Of a stretch of DNA of 64,000 nucleotides, positions 57,362 to 64,000 are shown piece after piece. The DNA is taken from NCBI RefSeq assembly GCF_014839805.1, contig NC_051132.1:3162001-3226000 (forward strand), written 5' to 3'. Numbering within the stretch: the first letter of the stretch is position 1; each line of letters starts with the position of its first letter. The notes under the pieces were generated by a model, which was given only the letters and a program-made list of their open reading frames with translations, had not been told where the DNA came from and did no database searches. The stretch comes from Manduca sexta (lineage: Eukaryota > Arthropoda > Insecta > Lepidoptera > Sphingidae). A program made the position numbers and the translations under genes.

Positions 57362-57555
57362 TAATAAGTGAAGGAAAACATTGTGAAGAAACCTGCACAC
57401 CTAAGAAATTCTGAGAAAAAGAAATTGAGGGTGTGTGAAGTCTACCAATCCGCACTAAGCCAGCATGGGCTAAGGACTAATCCCTCTCCGTAGTAAAGGA
57501 GGCCCGTGCCCAGCAGTAGGACAGTACAGTAATACAGGGCTGATATTATTATTAA
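57362..57555 (+). mobile_element. SINE-A lacking its tRNA head
   Basis: From AAGTGAAGGAAAACATTGTG through AAGTCTACCAATCCGCACTA and GGCCCGTGCCCAGCAGTAGG to the (ATT)n tail. It is directly followed by a LINE tail. Confidence 0.75.
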
Positions 57556-57558
57556 TGT

Positions 57559-57885
57559 ATGATGGTTGCTAGCCAAGTGCATACAAGCATCACCAGCACA
57601 TTTTGGTATATTTAGGAGACTACAGCACCTGGGACTGGACTTTAATGTGCGTTTCCAAAGATCATTACCACGTAAGAGTTCACTCTGGAATAAACTTCCT
57701 CCCATGGTGTTTCCTCAGCGCTGTGACTTATCCTTCTTTAATGTTTAAAAAACGTTTTATTTATTTTAAGCAGTAGCTTAGCTGTGCCCTGGCATTGCTG
57801 ACGTTCATGGGCAACGGTAACCACTTACTTAATCTAATCACTTAGGCTGTTTATGGTCTGCCTTCGGAGGCAATAAAAAAGAAGA
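57559..57885 (+). pseudogene. C-terminus and 3' end of a CR1/Jockey-type LINE
   Basis: The frame reads RSLPRKSSLWNKLPPMVFPQ then RCDLSFFNV, the familiar PR-x-S-x-LWN-x-LP-x-VFP tail of insect non-LTR reverse transcriptases. A later frame gives PGIADVHGQR and a stop, again typical of the very C-terminus. The 3' UTR ends GGAGGCAATAAAAAAG. Frameshifted and truncated. Confidence 0.75.
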
Positions 57886-57894
57886 AAAGAAACT

Positions 57895-58206
57895 TGACGA
57901 TAAACTCGCTCCAATTTTTACTGGTGGTTGGTCTGTCATATATGAGAGCCCGCCTGGGTAGGTACTACCGCAATGTCTATTTCTGCCGCCAAGCAGCAGT
58001 GTATAGTCACTGTTGTGTTCCGGTTTGAAGGACTTTGTAGCCAGTGTAACTACTGAACATAATAAGACTTAACATCTCATGTCTTTAGGATGACGAACGC
58101 AGTAGAATACCAAACAATACTGGGTAATTCATTGTGTTGAATGGTCTTTCTACTGTTTATGGGCAGTCATATCGCTTACCATCAGGCGAAAAGCAAGCTC
58201 GTCTCG
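57895..58206 (+). mobile_element. 3' end of a BMC1-like LINE
   Basis: GAGAGCCCGCCTGGGTAGGT, AATGTCTATTTCTGCCGCCA, TTCCGGTTTGAAGGACTTTG, CATCTCATGTCTTTAGGATG, CATCAGGCGAAAAGCAAGCT. Confidence 0.75.
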
Positions 58207-58209
58207 TCA

Positions 58210-60410
58210 AAAAATGTAGGTACAACATTATAGGCTAAGGGTCCATATAACCCATGCCGACTTTCCTTTATCCAAAATCTAGTTATCATCAGGACGATTT
58301 GCAGACCGCGTTTATTTGCATATAAGTACCTATATGTTGTGTCCGGTTAAATTTTTTTCACCTTTCGCCACTGTTATAGAGCAACATTATAAATCTATCA
58401 ACAACTGTAAAACTTGTCTTCAGCTCGCATATAAGGCGCTATTTCCGTCCGGACGTCCGATAGGCGGATTCAACTCGAGATGCGTCGTATTTTTATCACT
58501 TCTTTTTTTTCTATCTATTTAGAAAACTGAGGTTATTTTGCTGTTCGTAGAAAGAATGCCTGACAACCACAGTCTTCTTAATCTAAAACTTTGTATTCGT
58601 TTTATGCTAGATTATCTTGATGGCGTAGTTGCAAAGCCGTGCCGCTAGAGATAAGACAAGCTAAATCTTTTTTTTACTGCCAATACTGTCTGAAGTCTAA
58701 AATTTAACCTCAGAACAAGAGCAAGTAATTTTAACTGAACGACACTCTGTCAGAGTTTTGTCAATGTATTGAAGACGTCTCACAATTTTCTATCTCATTC
58801 GCACACTCGCTATTCTGAGATTTTTAAATTATTGCTATTTTTTCATACTAATCTTCTCCTGACAATAACGAACACATAAAAGAAAGATTTATCCAATTTG
58901 ATGCAGTCGTTTGGAAGCTATGCGCGTACAAACATTTCGGTGATACATTTTTATTTATTTAGATAGTGAAAGTACTATTTCTCTAAGGTGTAGTGTAAAA
59001 TACCACCGTATTTATTAATCAATAACTATAGATGACTTATACATACTTATTTGTATTGTATATTTATTTTACATATGTCGTGACTTTACATGAAAACGCA
59101 TAATAAAATTAATCCGATTGCACACGTCGCAAAGAAGCATTAACTATGTTATTAATGTAAATCCTTTGTGTGCTTTAAGATTCCGTTCTACATGAATATG
59201 ATAAGTGATATTAAAACACAATAATTTCTAAAAACTTTTTATGCAAATAACAGTGGTTGGTTTAGTATTGCCATAAACGTCAAGATCGTCGCGTGCACTG
59301 ATCTCCATTATCATCAGAGAAAAAAAAAAATTTCATGTTAAGCGAATGACATTAAAATAAAACTAATTTATGAATTTCATTGCGGTTTTTTATATTATAA
59401 TTTTCTCCTGATGTTTAAAACACCTTGCAACTTTCATTGCCACGCGGAGACTTAGTTGTTGATCATCCAAAAAGTAAAAGTTACAATATCTACCTACATT
59501 TTACAATTATATATTATATTATTTTAGTTGTTTTACCTACTGACGATTCGATCTACGCAGATTTACTACGCTATTATCATGTGACATGTTATCGCACTCC
59601 GTTGTATAAAAAGTAGCTTTTCTAGTACAGCACGATCCTTAACCATATCGTTGATATATATATGATTTACGTGCCATAGTTTTTATAAAATAACTGTGAA
59701 TATTTGTAACAAAGTTTGTCCATATGTTGAGATGTTTGTTAGAGTTAAACCATTGTATTGTTTTGGATAAAATTCTACACACTGATAGATAAATTCCGAA
59801 TGAACATGTAAGTATTTTCCCTGGAATATGAACGTGTAATTTTTATTCCATTTGCGCGGGAATTCTTCGCATAAATGTAGGCTTTTTCAACTATGCAAGA
59901 TTTTAGTAAGATTATTCTTGTTATAAGTGCAGTCGCGAGTCAAAGCTAGTTCTAAATAACCTTGATATTCAACCTTTTGTAACGTATTGCAGATGTGCTT
60001 AGTTACACTACAAGCCTTGACAGTCTGATCATAAAGCTTAAACCCTTTGAATATTTAACATAGTACTTACAAAAGAAATATGTTTATTTGGTTCAGTATT
60101 TATTGTTAGTTGAAAAAAGTGGCTTCGAATGGTGATAAAACTTGCATTTTTAATACGTATATCCTTAGATTCCTTAGATCCTTAGATTCTAAAAGAAGTT
60201 AATATACGAAATTGTTTTCGTATCACCCGTAAAATTTAATCAAATATTCTATTATTCAATTTCTGCATTTTTTAGTATACTCTCAAATCAAACTGAATTC
60301 ACATATTTAGTAACTCTTTCTATACCTGATCTGTTCAATCCGAAGCAGGGTTCGTACTACACTTTAATAAAAACAAAATAACTTCGTATTGCATATTATG
60401 AGATTTGTGG
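58210..60410. other. Mostly unassigned intergenic DNA
   Basis: Only a partial CCCGACGTTTC-family repeat (59335-59505) and a short 9-bp tandem (CCTTAGATT type, 60162-60192) are seen. Confidence 0.5.
59335..59505 (+). mobile_element. Partial CCCGACGTTTC-family repeat
   Basis: ATTAAAATAAAACTAATTTA, TTCATTGCGGTTTTTTATAT, TTTCTCCTGATGTTTAAAAC, CACGCGGAGACTTAGTTGTT. The right half is missing. Confidence 0.6.
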
Positions 60411-60414
60411 GTTG

Positions 60415-60852
60415 CAGGTCTCTCATATGTGAGAGTCCGCCTGGGTAGGTATCACCGCAATGTCTATTTCTGCCGCCAGGAAGCAGTGTGTAGTCACTGT
60501 TGTGTTCCGGTTTGAAGGAAATTGTAGTCAGTGTGACTACTGGAAATAATAAATTACAATATTGAAGGTCTTTCGAGCGATTGACAATAAGCATAATTTA
60601 GTAAAGCTTAAAAATACAATTAAAATAACATTGAATAACCGATAAAGCGTCTGTTTAAAGAAATGTAGAAAATGTAACTACTGGACATAATAAGACTTAA
60701 CATCTCATGTCTCAGGATGGCGAGCGCAGTGGAATACCAAACAATACTTTGTAATTCAAGGTGTTGGATGGTGTGTCTACTGTTTATGGGCGGTCGTATC
60801 GCTTACCATCAGGCGAACGGCAAGCTCGTCACTTCATTCAAAACAATAAAAC
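60415..60852 (+). mobile_element. BMC1-like LINE 3' end with a ~120-bp interruption
   Basis: 60415-60552 gives the 5' half of the module (GAGAGTCCGCCTGGGTAGGT to GACTACTGGAAATAATAA). 60673-60852 gives the rest (TGTAACTACTGGACATAATA to AAACAATAAAACC). The intervening 60553-60672 is foreign, and the edges repeat about 21 bp imperfectly. Confidence 0.75.
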
Positions 60853-61219
60853 CTGTAGCAGTATAAAATAGAAATGTTTGCAACTGGTTTAAGGCCTTTG
60901 ATTAGTGTAACTACTATGAGAGTAAATCGTCGCGTTTGCCATCTCTGAACTTACTCGTCTTCAGAAATATAAAACCATAGAGTAAAAACCTATCCCTAAG
61001 GATCTGAGTGTAATACAATGACGTCGAAATACAACTTTGATGTTCAACTTATAAATGATTCAGTGTATGTACCTTTAGAGTCTTTTTATGTAGTGAAGAA
61101 TTATCATAGTATCAAATTCCTGTATTTTATTTGCCTTGTTACATTTCGTAGTAGGTAATATAGTGCAGTTAGAAGTATGACAATTTGATGATATTTTGTA
61201 TCCGCGCGGAAAGCGTACA

Positions 61220-61326
61220 CAAGGTGTTAAAATCTGCCGTAGTGTCCCACGTAAGAGTTGCGTTCCGGGATCAGACTGTGTCCGGTTCCAACAGGCCGGC
61301 ATAATTGTGTCGATTGCTGAGGGGTC
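61220..61326 (-). mobile_element. Repeat family C fragment
   Basis: AAGGTGTTAAAATCTGCCGT, GCGTTCCGGGATCAGACTGT, CCGGTTCCAACAGGCCGGCA and TAATTGTGTCGATTG. Confidence 0.65.
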
Positions 61327-61661
61327 TCTCTTATCAGTCAGCTGGACGGCGAAAGGCTGATTGACTTACACTCCATCACTGACCCATCGGTAGTTAAACT
61401 TGGATTCTACACTGACCGAAACTCTTTCACTAACTGAAATTTATCAATCACAGTTTACAAAATGATCAGTTTCCAACGAAAACATTCCGACAACCGCTGC
61501 AGGCTGTCCGGCCATGTTCAACTGGCAAACTGTTAGTTCGCGCGTGTTCCACGTTGATTTCACCTGTCAGTTTGTTTGTTTCAACACTTCTATATATATT
61601 TTTTTTAGTATTGAAAATACGAACAAGCCCTGATTGTAAGCGCTACACAAAACAAACTTCA

Positions 61662-61917
61662 TGCCTTTATTCCCGAAAGGATAGGCAGAGGTATAACCAG
61701 AGCACATTGGTTGACTTCACGCACTCTCAGAATTCCTATAGAGAACTTCTCAGGTCTGCAGGTTTTTCTCACGACGTTTTCCTTCATCGTTAAAGCAAGC
61801 GATAGTCACAAAGAAAATACACATAATTTTAGAAAAGTTAGAGGTGTGTGCATTTGGGATTTCAAACTGCGGACATTCTTCTCAGTAATCCGTTCCGCAC
61901 CAATTAGGCTATCGCCT
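61662..61917 (-). mobile_element. Chimeric SINE: SINE-B tail joined to SINE-A body and head
   Basis: 61662-61705 is a reversed SINE-B 3' end (TTTATTCCCGAAAGGATAGG, CAGAGGTATAACCAGAGCAC). From 61706 it continues as SINE-A (TTGGTTGACTTCACGCACTC onward) to the head end CCAATTAGGCTATCGCC. Confidence 0.65.
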
Positions 61918-61925
61918 ATTATATA

Positions 61926-63590
61926 AGAGTGCCACCTACTAATTCCAAAAGGATTGCAGTATTAGTATTCTATTATATTCTTCTATTAGTAATATTAATT
62001 TCAATGTAGGAATTCATTATATTTCCTTATTGTTTGATAACTTTGCTGATGTTAAGGGTTATCATTAATGTAGGAAATGACATTAACTTATATTTATGGT
62101 TTGGAGGTCCGCCAATTTGTCCAATTGCCGTCCAAACCCCGATATCCTGCTAATTATCTTGTTTATAGGATAAGTTGAACTTCCTATGACAGTTTTAGTA
62201 GCTTCTAGCTTTCTCCCGCGGGTCCGCTCGCATGAGTCTGCCCAAAAAGGTCAAAACACGGACTTTTTTGTAAACTTTTGTGCTAATTCATGACTTAAAT
62301 ATTCTCTTTGGGCCTGGTGCCAATTGTGTACTTCATTCATAATAATTTAATTGAATAAACTGTCAGTTTTGATGTGATTCAATATTTGTTTTAAACTGCT
62401 TATTGCCGCCATTTTGTGTCTTGTGTCTGGTGGAACTAATTAACGTCTGCGCTGTGCCTTGGGGAGATTGATAAAAGAAAACTGCCTAAGAAGCTCTTTA
62501 TTTTTTATCTTAAACTCGAATATATGTCGTTACTTGAAACGTCTCGGCGGTTTTTAACCTTCTATGCTTATAATAAAATTGTAACAGGCTGAAGTCTGAA
62601 CATTATGGATATTGAAGAAAAACTAATATGGAAGGACTTTAGAGCAGCAGAAGTAAAAACAATAGTTTTTAGAATTTTTGTCTGCATGTTTGTACGCGCA
62701 TCACGCAGAGACTGCAGCATGGAATTGAATGTAGTTTTAACCAATATATTGCTAGCGGTCTAACTTTAAATATAGGCTCTATTTTCTTTTCTTTATTTAT
62801 TATATTTATTTCAGTTATAAAATGGACTTTTATCTCGGAACAACTTTCACGTAGATAGAGCCGCAAGCAAAAGCTAGTAAAACATAAATTTTAATGTTCC
62901 AGATTACGATCTGCCCCAAAAATTAGCAATATACTTGAAATCACCTATACACGTTAACTATTTTTTTTCTGTATGTATCTAAAATAGATTGTACTCAAAT
63001 CCAATTCATTTTATTGTTTTCAAAGCAATATTGGCAACTACATAAAAATATAGAAATGAAATTTTGAATTTATTCCACTATTTGTTATATATTCTAATAT
63101 TTTCTGTTTGTTATTTATGATAAGTCATACATGACAGGTGAATGGCATGATCTGGTACATTTGTTTTAACTGAGTGGTATTATAGTCAATATTACTCTAT
63201 TTTTTGTCTATTAGACTAGGCACAAGTTTGTTAGTTCAATCAATCAACCTTTGAAAGAAATTTTAAGAAATATGTACGAGTAAAAAAGTGTGCGGCTATT
63301 TTTAACCGCCTTCAAAAAAGGGGAAGTGCTCAATTTGACATGTGTATTTCAAACCTCAGTTATTTATTAACCGATGTGGAGAATACTTTTTTTATTTTAA
63401 AGGATATATTTCCAGATTAGTCCCATAGAAATATTTTAAAAATAATTTTGAGTAGCTTGCTTTTAAAACCGAAATAACTTGAAAAAGTATGATCATCAAG
63501 GAAACAAAATATATCCGTATGCGAATTTGGCAACCCGTCACTTTTTCAGTGGTGTTTTTGTATTGGGTTCTGTTGGGTCCATTTTGGTTT
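61926..63590. other. Mostly unassigned intergenic DNA
   Basis: AT-rich. Scraps of the Helitron-like family are at 62208-62240 (TCTAGCTTTCTCCCGCGGGT) and 62821-62880. The 72-codon minus frame at 63392-63610 is unsupported. Confidence 0.5.
62821..62880 (-). mobile_element. Helitron-like repeat fragment
   Basis: TTATCTCGGAACAACTTTCA then GCCGCAAGCAAAAGCTAGTA: the CTAGCTTTTGC end in reverse orientation. Confidence 0.5.
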
Positions 63591-63597
63591 TCAACAT

Positions 63598-63772
63598 ATC
63601 TATTTATCAAGGTGTAGTCCTATATCTCGAGATGATGAACGCAGTGGAATGCCACGCAGTACTTTACGATTCCAAATTCTGTATGGTGTTGCTACTGTTT
63701 AAACGCGGTCGCATCGCTTACCATCAGGCGAGCGGCACACTCGTCTCATTTATTTGTAATGCAAAAATCTCA
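63598..63772 (+). mobile_element. 3' end of a BMC1-like LINE
   Basis: ATCTCGAGATGATGAACGCA, GTACTTTACGATTCCAAATT, GGTCGCATCGCTTACCATCA, CACACTCGTCTCATTTATTT. 63773 to the window end shows nothing recognised. Confidence 0.65.
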
Positions 63773-64000
63773 TAGAGGATTTTCATTGGCTTTTTATAAC
63801 ATAAGGTCAGTCGGGGTAAGTGCGCCATAAAATTATAATAGCTGGATTCAATGCAAAATAATTTCTTTTTGTGCTAACTTAAGAATGTAATTTTATTAAT
63901 TTAAGAATATTTGGTATTTTGTGATAACGACCTATAGCCATTCAATGAAATCAGACAATAATTTAATAATATTTTGCTCAAAGTAAAAAAAGATGGTAGT

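Noticed and set aside
1..64000. CRISPR array, operon structure or prokaryotic mobile island
   Set aside because: No regularly spaced short repeats with unique spacers, and no ribosome-binding sites or dense gene packing; the spliced GPCR shows the DNA is eukaryotic.

Overview
The window is arthropod nuclear DNA, almost certainly from a moth or butterfly. It is AT-rich, has long introns, and carries repeat families I associate with Lepidoptera: two tRNA-derived SINE families, 3' ends of BMC1-like and RTE-like non-LTR retrotransposons, Helitron-like elements, and short foldback (MITE-like) elements. There is no prokaryotic organisation and no CRISPR array. Family names are given from memory of their hallmark sequences and were not searched.

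Positions 1-14353 (+ strand) hold the only gene I recognise with confidence: the last four coding exons of a class A biogenic amine GPCR, best read as a tyramine receptor of the insect TyrR / TAR2 group. The exons are 1-376 (5' end outside the window), 10500-10728, 11813-11996 and 13790-14353. The introns are 10.1 kb, 1.1 kb and 1.8 kb, in phases 1, 2 and 0. Spliced, they give 450 visible residues with seven membrane segments and every class A hallmark intact. Just after the stop codon, two ~128-nt arms form a nearly perfect inverted repeat (14391-14519 / 14598-14725). Any transcript ending at the first canonical AATAAA (14851) would carry a long double-stranded hairpin in its 3' UTR. I consider this the most interesting observation.

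Positions 14.7-41 kb are mostly repeats and unassigned AT-rich DNA. Three stretches look like 3'-terminal coding exons of one or more unrecognised + strand genes: 24903-25152, 25961-26183 and 41000-41282. Each follows a plausible splice acceptor, needs a phase-2 upstream donor, and ends near poly(A)-like motifs. The 41-kb one continues in frame for 67 more codons after a single TAA. A possible 53-nt micro-exon with a strong donor lies at 19010-19062. None of these can be tied to a known protein from sequence alone.

Positions 41.5-64 kb contain no gene I can support. They are a graveyard of SINEs, LINE 3' ends and foldback elements, with a 3 x 137-bp tandem array at 54023-54433. Several insertions keep readable target-site duplications or show nesting, and some SINEs are chimeras of two families, so a relative insertion history can be partly read.
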